A DNA stretch of 64,000 nucleotides from Bog-473 sp963838835 (GTDB lineage Bacteria > Actinomycetota > Acidimicrobiia > Acidimicrobiales > RAAP-2): the NCBI GenBank assembly GCA_963838835.1, contig CAWITA010000033.1, positions 1 to 64,000 of the forward strand. Direction: 5' to 3'. This document shows positions 16,389-25,304 of the stretch, in pieces. Each line of letters starts with the position of its first letter. Within the stretch, counting starts at the first letter, position 1. A program made the translations under genes and the position numbers. The notes under the pieces were generated by a model. It searched no databases, was not told the origin of the DNA, and saw only the letters and a list, made by a program, of their open reading frames with translations.

Positions 16389-16473
16389 CTATCCGGCGGC
16401 CCGTGTTGGAAGGTTTCGTTGCAGGCCGTCGAGGATCAGGTCGAGCCCGAACTCGAACTCGGCGGCAGGAACA
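16389..16473 (-). pseudogene. C-terminal remnant of a TetR-family regulator
   Basis: On the minus strand the stretch reads PAAEFEFGLDLILDGLQRNL and ends PTRAAG with a stop at 16389. The E-F-G-L-D-x-I-L-D-G-L pattern is the standard last helix of many TetR regulators. No helix-turn-helix domain is present upstream, so only the tail survives. The identification rests on this short motif. Confidence 0.45.
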
Positions 16474-16657
16474 GCCGACCCACCGCGACGAGCCGGTGGT
16501 CCGGCGTGGGCGCTTCCGGTCTCGACAGGCTAAATTTGGGACTTCTGGCCCTTTCGAAGGTGACGCAACCTCGAAAAGGATTTTGTGACTGGCGTTCCGA
16601 ATTTCGTTGAAGCACAGGTAGGGTGGCTATGCACAATAAGAGCCGCGGTCCTCAACG

Positions 16658-17357
16658 ATGAGCGATAAGGCCACGCTCGCTGACGTAGCGAGATCACTGT
16701 TTGCGGAGCCAACGGTCGCGCTCACATTGCAACGAATCGTCGACTTAGCGGCCGAGACAGTAGATGGATGTGACGGAGCTGGTTTGCTACTCGTCGGCAA
16801 GCGCGAGATTGTGGCTGGAGCATGGTCCAACGAGCTTGCGCGCAAGATCGAAGCCATGGAATATGAGATCGGTGAAGGTCCATGCCTAGACAGCGATCTG
16901 GGAAGTCTCCAGGTTTGAATCGTCTGACCTTCGCGAGCAGTCATCGCTCTGGCCCACGTTTGCGGCGCGCGCTATTGAGGCTGGCGTTGAGAGCATGCTC
17001 GCATTTCGACTGTTTGTCTCTGACGAGACCCTCGGTGCACTCGACTTGTACGGCAGTCGCCGGGGCGCGTTCGATGAAGCCGCTCGCGCCTTCGGAACCG
17101 TCTTTGCGGCACACGCGGCGTTGGCACTCGCTGGCGAGCAGGTCCACGAACACGATCTTGAAGTCGCAGATGGCTTGCGTCAGGCGCTGCTCACCCGCGA
17201 TGTCATCGGACAGGCGAAGGGGATCCTTATGGTCAAACGACGCATTGACGCTGACAGCGCGTTCGATCTATTCCGCGCGTCGTCCCAAGATCAGAATGCG
17301 AAGTTGCGAGTGGTTGCCGAGCACGTCGTCGACACAGGGACTCTTCCCGAACGATGA
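16658..17357 (+). CDS. GAF-ANTAR transcription antitermination regulator, frameshifted near 16891
   Basis: A regulator of about 232 residues. The N-terminal GAF domain starts LADVARSLFAEPTVALTLQR and includes ETVDGCDGAGLLLVGKREIV and YEIGEGPCLD. It then breaks: removing one A near 16891 continues AIWEVSRFESSDLREQSSLW and then ARAIEAGVESMLAFRLFVSD. The C-terminal ANTAR domain (RQALLTRDVIGQAKGILMVK, then RRIDADSAFDLFRASSQDQN, then VAEHVVDTGTLPER) is the RNA-binding three-helix bundle that prevents termination at twin hairpins. In actinobacteria GAF-ANTAR proteins are common stress or signal regulators. Two small hairpins follow its stop at 17369-17383 and 17405-17423, but I cannot say that they are its targets. 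Confidence 0.82.
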
Positions 17358-17368
17358 TTTGACCAGTC

Positions 17369-17423
17369 CGCTTGTCGCAAGCGACCGATCACCCTGATCC
17401 GAGCGGCTCCTGAGTTGGGAGCC
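17369..17423 (+). terminator. Two short hairpins after the GAF-ANTAR gene
   Basis: CGCTTG-TCG-CAAGCG (17369-17383, perfect 6-bp stem) and GGCTCC with GGAGCC (17405-17423, 6-bp stem, 7-base loop). They are possible weak terminators. Twin small hairpins are also the kind of site ANTAR proteins bind, although the loop bases expected for ANTAR targets are not evident. Confidence 0.35.
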
Positions 17424-17812
17424 TGGACACTCACTGCGTCAAGGTGCTACCGTTCGGATCGACGGTTGAGCAGACTGCCGCCACCAACGAAGACGAACCC
17501 GTTGGAGGCCGCAGTGAACCGACCGAAGCACCCCAGTCCAGTTGACGAGCGATGTCTTTCGGCGCCTTACAGGGGTGATCTGCGATTCCGCGGGGGTGAT
17601 CCCCCCACAAGGCACGCTCCTGACCTTTTCTTCAGTCTGACTTCATTTCCTCAGACCCTGGATCGTCACGCCCTGGCGAACGCGCAGGGAAGGGCCGCCC
17701 GTGGGACGAGCGCGAATCGCACTCGCGGCCGACGACTCCGCCGGTCCCGGTCGTTACCGTCCGTGTTGCGGGATCCACCGCGTTTTCCGCAGGACCGAGG
17801 GAAGGCATCGTC
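17424..17812. other. Intergenic region with no supported gene
   Basis: About 390 bases before the hydrolase gene. Frames on both strands read as low-complexity Arg/Pro-rich sequence. I see no RNA gene or strong promoter match. It presumably carries the promoter of the gene at 17813. Confidence 0.4.
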
Positions 17813-19867
17813 ATGAAGGCAAAGCGGATCTACACCCCCAGTCGGATCGTTGCCCTGGTGGTCATCGGGGTAATGTTGTTCGGCCTGACGTACATCGGGT
17901 TCGCACCCGGCGACGCCGCGGTCTCGGTCCCGCAGGGGGCGCACGCCGGCCAGCTGACCATGCACCCGTGCACCTATTCCACCGAGAAAGGTGCGATACC
18001 GCGCCGACTGCGGCACGTTCGTCGTGCCCGAGAACCGAGCAGACCCCCGGTCGCGCCTGATCGCGCTGCCGGTGACCCGGATCCTGGCTCGCTCATCGCA
18101 CCCGTTGGCGCCAATCTTCTACCTCAACGGCGGCCCTGGCATTACCAACATGACGTTTCCCCAAGCGAGCCGCCTGACCGCCCAGCACGATGTCGTCATG
18201 GTCGGCTACCGCGGCGTCGACGGCTCTTCGGTGCTGAACTGTCCCGAGGTGACGGCGGCGCTGGAGAACTCCGCAGACTACCTCGGCAAAGCGTCGCTGA
18301 GCGCGTACTCCCAGGCCTTCGCCTCGTGCGCGCAGCGGCTTGAGCGAAGCGGCGTTGACCTCGCCGGCTACACGCTGGCGGAGCAGGCCGACGACATCGA
18401 GGCCGCTCGCGTCGCGCTCGGCTACAAGCGCATCGACCTGCTCAGCGAGAGCGCCGGGACCCGTCTCGGGATGATCTACCAGTGGCGGTACCCGAACAGT
18501 GTCGACCGCTCGGTGATGGTCGGGGTCAACCCGCCCGGGAACTACATTTACAGCGGAGCCGAGATCGATCAGGGGATCGAGCGTTACTCGGCGCTGTGCG
18601 CGAAGCAGCCTGCCTGCCGCGCCCGCACCGCCAACCTCGCCGCGAGCATGAAGCACACGGCGGCACGACATGCCGAGCAGTTGGTTCTCCCTGCCGATCA
18701 AGCGGGGCAACGTCCTGGTCGGGACGTTCCTCGGGCTCACGGAGGCGACCTCGGTGGATGCGCCACTGTCCGGGCCGAATACCCTCGACTCGTGGATCTC
18801 CGCCGCGCAGGGCGATCCGAGCGGCCTGTGGCTGCTATCGTGGCTGTCCGAACTCACCCTCCCCACGTCGTTCGTCTGGGGCGAGTTTGCAAGCATCGGG
18901 ATGGCCGACGCGCAGCCCGTCGAGCGCTACTTCAGCTCCGGCGCGGACCGGGGCTCGATCATCGGCAATCCCCTCGGGGAGTTCTTGTGGGGGGCAGGAG
19001 GCATGGCTCACGCCTGGCCGGCCAACCCGGGTGAGAACCAGTACACCAGCGTGCAGAACTCGAACGTCCCGACGCTGCTCATCGGCGGGACGCTCGACTT
19101 CGAGACGCCGGCCCAGAACGCCACGAAGGAGCTGCTGCCGCACCTTTCCAACGGGCATCAGGTCATCTTGTCCGGGCTCGGGCACGTGGACGACTTCTTT
19201 TCCTACGAGCCGAGCGCCAGCACGCAGCTGCTGACCACGTTCTACGCCACCGGCCAGGTCGACACGTCCCGCTACACCCCGAACGTGGTCAGCTTCACCT
19301 CTGTTGGCAACTCGCAGGCATCGATTGCCAAGGACATCCTTGGGGCAATGGTCGGCGTCGCCTTGTTGGCAGTGATCTGGCTCGTGGTGTTGGCGATCCG
19401 GATCCGCCGCCGAGGCGGTACCGGCCGCAAGACGGGCGCATGGATCCGTTCGGCCGGTCCGATCGTGTTCGGACTCGGCGGATGGTTCCTCGGCGAACTG
19501 TTGGTACTGCGGTTCTGGCTCTGGCCGAGCCGGGCCGCTCGACGACCAGCTGCTGGCAGGGGTCTCGATCGCGGTGCCGATCTGGCTCGGGGTCTACGCC
19601 GGCTGGGTCCGCACCGACACGCCGAAGGCGATGCGGGCCAAGGGCATCGGTGCCGCGGGTGTCGGTGCGGTGGTCGGAGCCGCATTCGGTTTCCACGCGA
19701 CCAGCGGGCAGATAGCGTTGATCACGACGATCATCGGTGCGGCGGTCGTGTCGAACCTGAGCCTGCTCGTGCTCGACATCTGGACCGAGCGGGCCGCCTC
19801 CCGGGGAACGGCCGCTCCGGCGGTGGATCCGTCGGAGACGGAGCACCTGGAGCCGGCCCTGCACTGA
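17813..19867 (+). CDS. Membrane-anchored alpha/beta hydrolase (peptidase S33-like), three frameshifts
   Basis: A protein of about 680 residues split into four frames. It has an N-terminal signal-anchor (RIVALVVIGVMLFGLTYIGF) and an extracytoplasmic alpha/beta hydrolase. APIFYLNGGPGITNMTFPQA is the oxyanion-loop region, IDLLSESAGTRLGMIYQWRY holds the nucleophile elbow Ser, and TLLIGGTLDFETPAQNA with GLGHVDDFF holds the Asp and His. A C-terminal membrane part follows with at least four helices (LGAMVGVALLAVIWLVVLAI to IALITTIIGAAVVSNLSLLV). Breaks are near 17985, 18670 and 19530; the first is repaired by removing one G. The hydrolase part resembles tripeptidyl or prolyl aminopeptidases. The substrate is unknown. 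Three breaks could mean decay, but the reading stays conserved throughout. Confidence 0.7.
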
Positions 19868-19997
19868 TCGCCCGAACCGTGTGATGGCGAGTGAACGGAT
19901 CGAGTAGGGCGGCCCCGAGATTCCCCCATCCGAGCGGAGCGACGCCCCGAATAACGCGCCGAACACGCCGGTTTGCCTGTCCCAGTCGTGCTGCGTC

Positions 19998-21215
19998 CTC
20001 AAGGGGTCAACGCAACAGCCTCGGCGAACGCCTGAGATGGTGGCATCCAACCGAGGGTTTGTCGAGGCCTTCCGTTGAGTGAGCGTGCAATGGCATTGAG
20101 CTGCTGCTGTGAGTACAGCGAGAGGTCCGTGTGCTTGGGCAGGTATTGGCGCAACAGCCCATTTGTGTTTTCGTTGGTGCCGTGTTGCCAGGGACTCTTG
20201 GGATCACAGAAGTACACCTGGACACCAGTCTCGACGGTGAAGCGCACGTGCTCGGCCATCTCTTTGCCCTGGTCCCATGTGAGCGTGCGGCGCAGATTGG
20301 CGGGCAGGGTGGCGATGCGCTTGGCCAGGGCGATCCGCACGGCTTCGGCGCCGTGTCCGTTGGGCAGCTTGCACAACATGACGTAGCGGCTGTGACGCTC
20401 GACCAACGTGGCGATGGCAGTCATCTTCTTGCCGATGATGAGATCTCCCTCCCAGTGGCCGGGCACCGCCCTGTCGGCCACTTCGGCTGGGCGCTCTGAG
20501 ATCATGACCATGTCTTTGAGCTTGCCCTGCCCGACGTAGCCGCCCTTGTGTGTAGGCCTTGGCTCGTCGCATGGCTCGACTACTTCGCAGGCATTCGTGG
20601 AGCTCTTTGCGCAGCGCACCCTTTCCTTGGACGAAGAGTGACTGGTAGATGGTTCGTGGGACACCTGCATCTCCGGGTTGTAGGGATGGGTATCAGCCAA
20701 CCACGACGAGATCTGTTCGGGCGACCAGTTGTCCTCGAGCTTGGCTTCGACGGCCCGGCGTAGGCGAGGGCAGCGGGCCAGCTTGGTGGTCTTTGGTCGT
20801 AACGCCCGCCGGTCGGCCGCCCGATCGGCGGGCAGGGCCCGATAGCCCCGACGGCCTCCATTGGCGTTGACCTCCCGGCACACCGTCGAAGGCGCTCGAC
20901 CTAGCTCTGACCGCGATGGCCCGGATGGACCACCCAGCGGCCATACTGTGGGAGATCTCCTGCTCGGCCAATGACAGCCGCAGCTCGGAGCGTTCTCGTG
21001 GCGTCGGGCGCTTCCCGCCGGCATCGGCAATGAACTTGCGCAATGAGACGTTCTGCCTGCCCAGGTGTCGGGCGATGCGTTTGACCGGCACCCCGGCTTC
21101 GCGGATGTCCCAGATGGTCTGCTTCTCAGCCTCGCTGAACCGCCTCACCGCTCAACCTCCTGCTCGACGACATCACTGTTCGCCGATCAGGCTGGTGTTG
21201 CAACGACCGCTTGAG
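19998..21215 (-). mobile_element. IS30-family insertion sequence
   Basis: A 1.2-kb element with one transposase on the minus strand. The ends carry imperfect inverted repeats: the left end at 19998-20021 reads CTCAAGGGGTCAACGCAACA then GCCT, and the right end complement at 21189-21215 reads CTCAAGCGGTCGTTGCAACA then CCAGCCT. IS30 elements have 20-30 bp imperfect terminal repeats, which fits. I see no clear target duplication at the boundaries. It sits 190 bases from a second, unrelated insertion sequence. Confidence 0.75.
19999..21148 (-). pseudogene. IS30-family transposase with at least three frameshifts
   Basis: The reading starts MRRFSEAEKQTIWDIREAGV and passes through a helix-turn-helix (VKRIARHLGRQNVSLRKFIA), EISHSMAAGWSIRAIA, then in another frame CREVNANGGRRGYRALPADR and LEDNWSPEQISSWLADTHPY. 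A middle segment (TIYQSLFVQGKGALRKELHE) is in a third frame. The catalytic part returns as VPGHWEGDLIIGKKMTAIAT (first Asp), RRTLTWDQGKEM (second Asp) and PWQHGTNENTNGLLRQYLPK (Glu). All three DDE residues are intact. Breaks near 20880, 20660 and 20560 would prevent expression if real. One of them needs an added rather than a removed base. Confidence 0.8.
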
Positions 21216-21405
21216 CACACAGGCGCCGTTAGGGGGCAGTGCAAACGATCTGGATTCTCGTCTAGAGTCCACCCCGCCCACAGCCAATCCGCACCCCCCC
21301 ATGCCCCAGCCCCGTCCCCGGTGGCGCCCTGCACCCCGCCCTGCGCGGCGCTTCTGGACCACGCTGGCGCCCAGGCCCCTCTCTCCCAACCAAATGTCGA
21401 GGTTC

Positions 21406-23036
21406 GGCACCCGTGTCCCAGTTTGGCTCCGGTAGCTATGCGACACCATCGCGGCGACTCCTTGCCTTGCCGGTGGGCTGGGCCATGGCCCCGAACTCCT
21501 TGGACTTGTCGTGGCGAGCTCGGTGCGTCCGGACGAGCTGGCCCTGGATCGTGATCTGCACCGTATCGCCGACCACCCGGACGCCCGCTTCTTGACCCTT
21601 GAACCGGTTGCCGACCCGGTAACCGGTGCCGGCGAAGCTGACCGCCCCGGAGTTGTCGACGCTGCGCAGAACCTCGACGCCAATGGTGGGAGGGGCTGGC
21701 CGGGTGGCCTTGGGTCGACCCTCGAAGCGAGCGTCGTCGTCATCGAGATGCCGCTTGGCGTGAGTAGCGACGAGCACGCCGTTGTGGGTGACATGGAGCA
21801 GGCCGTCGGTGTTCTGCACCTCGACTGCACAACCGCTCAGGTGTTTGCCCACGTGATAGCGGAAGGTGAGCACGCTGATCCGACCGCCGGCGTCGACCAC
21901 CCGCCGAACGTTTCGAGCGGGCGGTGGCAGAGGTTCTTCGGGGTCTCGTCACCGTCGATGACCTCGAAGGGTGCTCGTGGGTTAGAGGCGAGCTCGAATC
22001 GCTTGATCGGTGGCACGTCACCGATGCTTTGGTGCTCTCGTTCGGTGTTATAGCCGTGCACCCACTGGTCGAGGGCCTGCCTGAGTGGCCTCGATGGTGT
22101 CGAAGGTATGCAGATCGAAGAACTCCTTGCGCATGGTGCGATGCAGACGTTCGATCTTGCCGGTGGTCGTCGGTGAATAGGGGGCGGTCAGGATGTGTCT
22201 GACCCCGTTGTTGTGACAGATGCGGTCGAAGAGGACCTTGGTGGACTTGCCCGACGCTTTGGCGGTGAAGACGCGACCGTTGTCCGTGAGGATCGACTCG
22301 GGGATCCCATGGCGGGAGAAACCCTCGACCAGGGCGTCGCACACCGGCCGGGCCGTGGCTCGGACGACCAGCTTGGCGATCACGCAGAAGCGGGAGTGAT
22401 CGTCGATGCCGGTGACGGCAGAGAGCCGGGTCCCGTCAGCGAGGTAGATCCGCCCGACGACGTCCATCTGCCACAGCTCCATCGAGCGGGACCGTTCCCA
22501 GCGCTTGTAGTCCTCACGCCGGCGGCGTCGGGCCTGGGGCTCGATGAGCTTCTGGCGGACCAGGCAGCGATAGATGGCTGAGCGCGACGGGACGTCGTCG
22601 AACTCCTTGCGCAGCTTCGACAGGATCGTTCGTGGCCCCCAGCAGGATGGGCGGTGCGCATCGAGATGATGCGGGCTTCGATGACAGGCGAGATCTGGTG
22701 CGGACAGCGGTCGGGCTTGGAGCTCTTCTCGGCCAGTGCCCCGATCCCGTCGTTGGCATAGCGAACGAAGCCAGCGATGCAAGCGTCCTGCGGTCCACCC
22801 CGTGGCGGGCGGCCACGTCGGTCACAGTGGCGCCGGTGTCGAGCACCTCTCGAACAGCGAGATAGCGCTGCTCAAGCATCGAAAGCTCCACCAATGCCAT
22901 GACCGCCTCCTGGGCTCGGGTGACACCAAGCCAAGGGCAAACGAGGCAGTCGGGGCAATGGAGTGAGTGGGACACAGGTACCGGAGCCAGTGTCGCCCAG
23001 GAGCCGGAGCCGGGCCGAAAGTGGGACACGGGTGCC
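21406..23036 (-). mobile_element. IS481-like insertion sequence with perfect 15-bp terminal repeats
   Basis: GGCACCCGTGTCCCA (21406-21420) and its exact complement (23022-23036) flank a transposase reading on the minus strand. TGTCCCA at each end is consistent with the TGT starts usual in IS481 elements, so the true tips may be 21414 and 23028. The right end also carries two 28-base direct repeats (22966-23047), which may be transposase-binding sites. The tRNA-Val gene lies only 58 bases from the right end. Confidence 0.7.
21436..22900 (-). pseudogene. IS481-like DDE transposase with C-terminal extension, frameshifted
   Basis: Starts MALVELSMLEQRYLAVREVL with a helix-turn-helix (ATVTDVAARHGVDRRTLHRW), then in other frames EKSSKPDRCPHQISPVIEAR and WGPRTILSKLRKEFDDVPSR. 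The rve core follows: ELWQMDVVGRIYLADGTRLS (first Asp), ESILTDNGRVFTAK (second Asp) and SPTTTGKIERLHRTMRKEFF (Glu). After HGYNTEREHQSIGDVPPIKR-FE there are a further 200 or so residues (HVGKHLSGCAVEVQNTDGLL, HNGVLVATHAKRH, and a second copy-like segment YRVGNRFKGQEAGVRVVGDT followed by QGQLVRTHRARH). This extension has two internally similar beta-rich units. Several frame changes are needed, so the gene is inactive as read. Confidence 0.78.
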
Positions 23037-23047
23037 GGAGCCAGAGT
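22966..23047. repeat. Two 28-base direct repeats at the IS481-like right end
   Basis: Copies at 22966-22993 and 23020-23047 share AGTGGGACAC, GGT, CCGGAGCCAG and GT with three differences. Start-to-start spacing is 54 bases. The same TACCGGAGCCA and TGGGACACGGGTGCC modules occur in inverted order at the left end. Confidence 0.6.
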
Positions 23048-23093
23048 GAGACAGACCTACCGAACTCTCACAATGTCTCGCGACATCACACAG

Positions 23094-23167
23094 TGGGCGC
23101 TGAGGGACTCGAACCCCCGGCCTGCTGGTTGTAAGCCAGCTGCTCTAACCAACTGAGCTAAGCGCCC
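23094..23167 (-). tRNA. tRNA-Val (anticodon UAC)
   Basis: Read on the minus strand, the 5' acceptor arm GGGCGCT pairs with AGCGCCC at the 3' end, with discriminator A. The D arm is GCTCAGTTGGTTAGAGC. The anticodon arm GCTGG-CTTACAA-CCAGC gives anticodon TAC (Val). The T arm contains GGGGGTTCGAGTCCCT. Length is 74 bases and CCA is not encoded. No second copy of its 3' end is present in the window. Confidence 0.95.
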
Positions 23168-23499
23168 GAGAAAACCAACTCTACCTGCTCTTTTTCTCAT
23201 ATTCGTTCCGCCATCGGCTCGGCACAACGCTGCCAGAGCAGATGGTTGCCTCGGTCTGAGGGGGCCATGGCGCGGCACCTGGGTGACCAGCGAGATCGGA
23301 ACCGTCGGAATTCCTCTTCACTTCCCCGACGCCCTTGAGGTGAGCGGTCCGGCCACGGAGTGACCAAGTCGTGAGAGTGCCCGCCGACCACTCAGCTTGC
23401 CGGGGTGGCGGTGGGAGCTTGAGGTTCCTGGCTCTTTCGACCTCCGCTCACGCCACACCACCCTGAAAACGGCGCCACGAACCACTACTGCTCCGATCG
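23168..23499. other. Gap between tRNA-Val and the channel remnant
   Basis: About 330 bases with no open frame that I can assign on either strand. No hairpin of note is visible. Confidence 0.4.
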
Positions 23500-23850
23500 C
23501 CAATCGACCTCTCGTGGTGGCGACCGAACGTCGTGCTCCCCTTGGAGCACGGCTTCGGTCTTGGAACAGTGATCGGATTGGTCCTCGGGGCAGTGGCGGT
23601 CCCTGCCCTCATCGGATGGCAAGTGTCGAGGATTACCCGTTCCGATTACCCGACGTTCCGTGCTATCGAGCGCTTGCCCTCATCATCCCGGTCTACGCCT
23701 TGTTCTTTACGACGGTCTACTTCCTGACGAACCACGCCAATAGCGCGACCTGAAGTTCGTTCAGCAGACGATCCAGATGATGCTCGATCTGGGCATCGGC
23801 GGACTTGTAGCCCGGTCATCCAGTTACAGAGGTGAGTGCTCCGAACGGTC
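23500..23850 (+). pseudogene. Potassium-channel-like remnant lacking the pore
   Basis: In one frame: VVLPLEHGFGLGTVIGLVLG and AVAVPALIGWQVSRITRSDY-PTFRAIE. After a one-base change near 23672: ALALIIPVYALFFTTVYFLT-NHANSAT, then a stop. This matches the two outer helices of actinobacterial two-helix ion channels, where '(R)A(I/V)EALA...PLFLLLFA(A/T)TYF' is typical. The pore helix and T-V-G-(Y/F)-G-D filter should come next. Instead the sequence jumps to KFVQQTIQMMLDLGIGGLVA, which resembles the helix after the filter. A frameshift plus loss of the pore segment would destroy function. The family call rests on remembered patterns. Confidence 0.5.
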
Positions 23851-23897
23851 GAAGGATGAGGCTCCACCGATTGGAGGATGCGGTCGCAACCTTCCGT

Positions 23898-25254
23898 TCA
23901 GGCCGCTCCCGCATCGAGGGAGTGGTCCAGGGTCAGCTGGCCCGTGTGGGCGTCGAGGTCGAACAGCTCGCCGTAGCGACCCCAGTCGACCGCGATGCGG
24001 AGCTGCTCGCGCGCCTCGTCCTCGGTGAAGCCACGGCGGAGCAGGTCGAGGAAGAAGCTCTCGCCCAGGGTGCCGTCCTTGGTGGTCGTCAGCGCGTTGT
24101 AGATGGCGCGCACCAGGGGCGCGCGCTCGCGGGCCCGCCGGGCGAAGATCTGCTTCGACTCGTGGATGTCGGCCGCGACGAACACCTGGCCGTCCTCGCT
24201 GATCTGAAGGTCGGCGTCCTCCACCTCGGCCAGGCCGAGGAGCTGGGCAGCGTCGACCAGCGGGAGCAGGTCGTCCACCTCGAAGGTCAGCTCGCTCGCC
24301 AGCTCCGGGAGGTCCTCTCTGCCGCCTCGGGCCGCCACGATCTCGAGCAGGCCCGCCATACCGCCGACGGTCGCCGCCGGGAGGGGCGTGTCCACCGGAG
24401 AGCCCTCTCCCGGCGAGGCAACCGTCCACACGTGCGAGGGCGCCCTGGAGTCCCGGCCGGTCATGAAGCCGTAGATCTCGTCGACGAGGGCCTCGAACGC
24501 CGGGTCGTGGCGGTCCCGCGGCTGGGGGAGCCCCACCGGGATCTCCGCCCGGATGCGGCCCGGGTTGGCGCCCAGGACGAAGATCCGATCGGCCAGGATC
24601 ACCGCTTCCTCGATGTTGTGCGTCACGATCAGCATCGCCTTGGTGGGGAAGTCGGATTGCGTCCACAGCCGGAGGAGCTCCGCCCGCAGGTTCTGCGACG
24701 TGAGGACGTCGAGCGCCGAGAAGGGCTCGTCCATGAGCAGCGCGTCAGGCTCGACCACCAGAGCCCGCGCGAAGCCGACCCGCTGGCGCATCCCGCCCGA
24801 CAGCTCCTTGGGGTAGGCCGATTCGAACCCGTCGAGACCGATGCGTGTCGATGGCACGCTCGGCCCGTTCTCGCCGCTCCCCGGGGGGCACGCCCCTGGC
24901 CTCGAGTCCCAGCTCCACGTTCTGTCGCACGGTGAGCCACGGCAGCAGCGCGAAGCTCTGGAAGACCATCGAGACACCGTGGCAGGCGCCGTTGAGGACC
25001 TCACCCCGATAGGAGATCGTTCCCTCGGTCGGTTCGATCAGGCCGGCGATGCACCGCAGCAGCGTGCTCTTCCCCGAGCCCGAGCGACCCAGCAGGGCCA
25101 CGATCTCGCCCTCGTCGAGGTCGAGCGTGATGTCCTCCAGCACCGGGAGCGGGCTCCCGTCGGGAGACGTGAACGTCTTGAAGACGTGCGAGACCTCGAT
25201 GATCGTCCGCGCCCCGCCGGAGCGCCCCTCCGCTGCTCGCGCGGGCGGTGTCAC
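23898..25254 (-). CDS. ABC transporter ATPase with AAA-associated C-terminal domain, frameshift near 24845
   Basis: A nitrate/taurine-type importer ATPase of about 450 residues. The ABC domain has Walker A GRSGSGKSTLLRCIAG, a Q-loop VFQSFALLPW, signature LSGGMRQRVGFARAL, Walker B ALLMDEPFSALD and an H-loop THNIEEAV. The frames change at RAERAIDT; dropping one base there gives AIDTIGLDGFESAYPKELSG. After about residue 240 comes the 'AAA-associated' C-terminal domain (ELTFEVDDLLPLVDAAQLLG, then ESKQIFARRARERAPLVRAI, then FFLDLLRRGFTEDEAREQLR), known on a subset of these ATPases and thought to be regulatory. It lies 50 bases downstream of the double permease, in one operon. There is no substrate-binding protein gene in the window. 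Confidence 0.85.
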
Positions 25255-25304
25255 AGGCCCTCACTCTGGTACCCACGGCCAGTCTGCGGTCAACGTGACC
25301 CTCC

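Noticed and set aside
17369..17423. ANTAR target RNA for the adjacent GAF-ANTAR protein
   Set aside because: Known ANTAR targets need two hexaloop hairpins with conserved loop bases. One stem here has a 3-base loop, so the match is not adequate.
22966..23047. A short CRISPR array
   Set aside because: Only two imperfect repeats, located at an insertion-sequence end, with module order shared by the other end. No cas genes.
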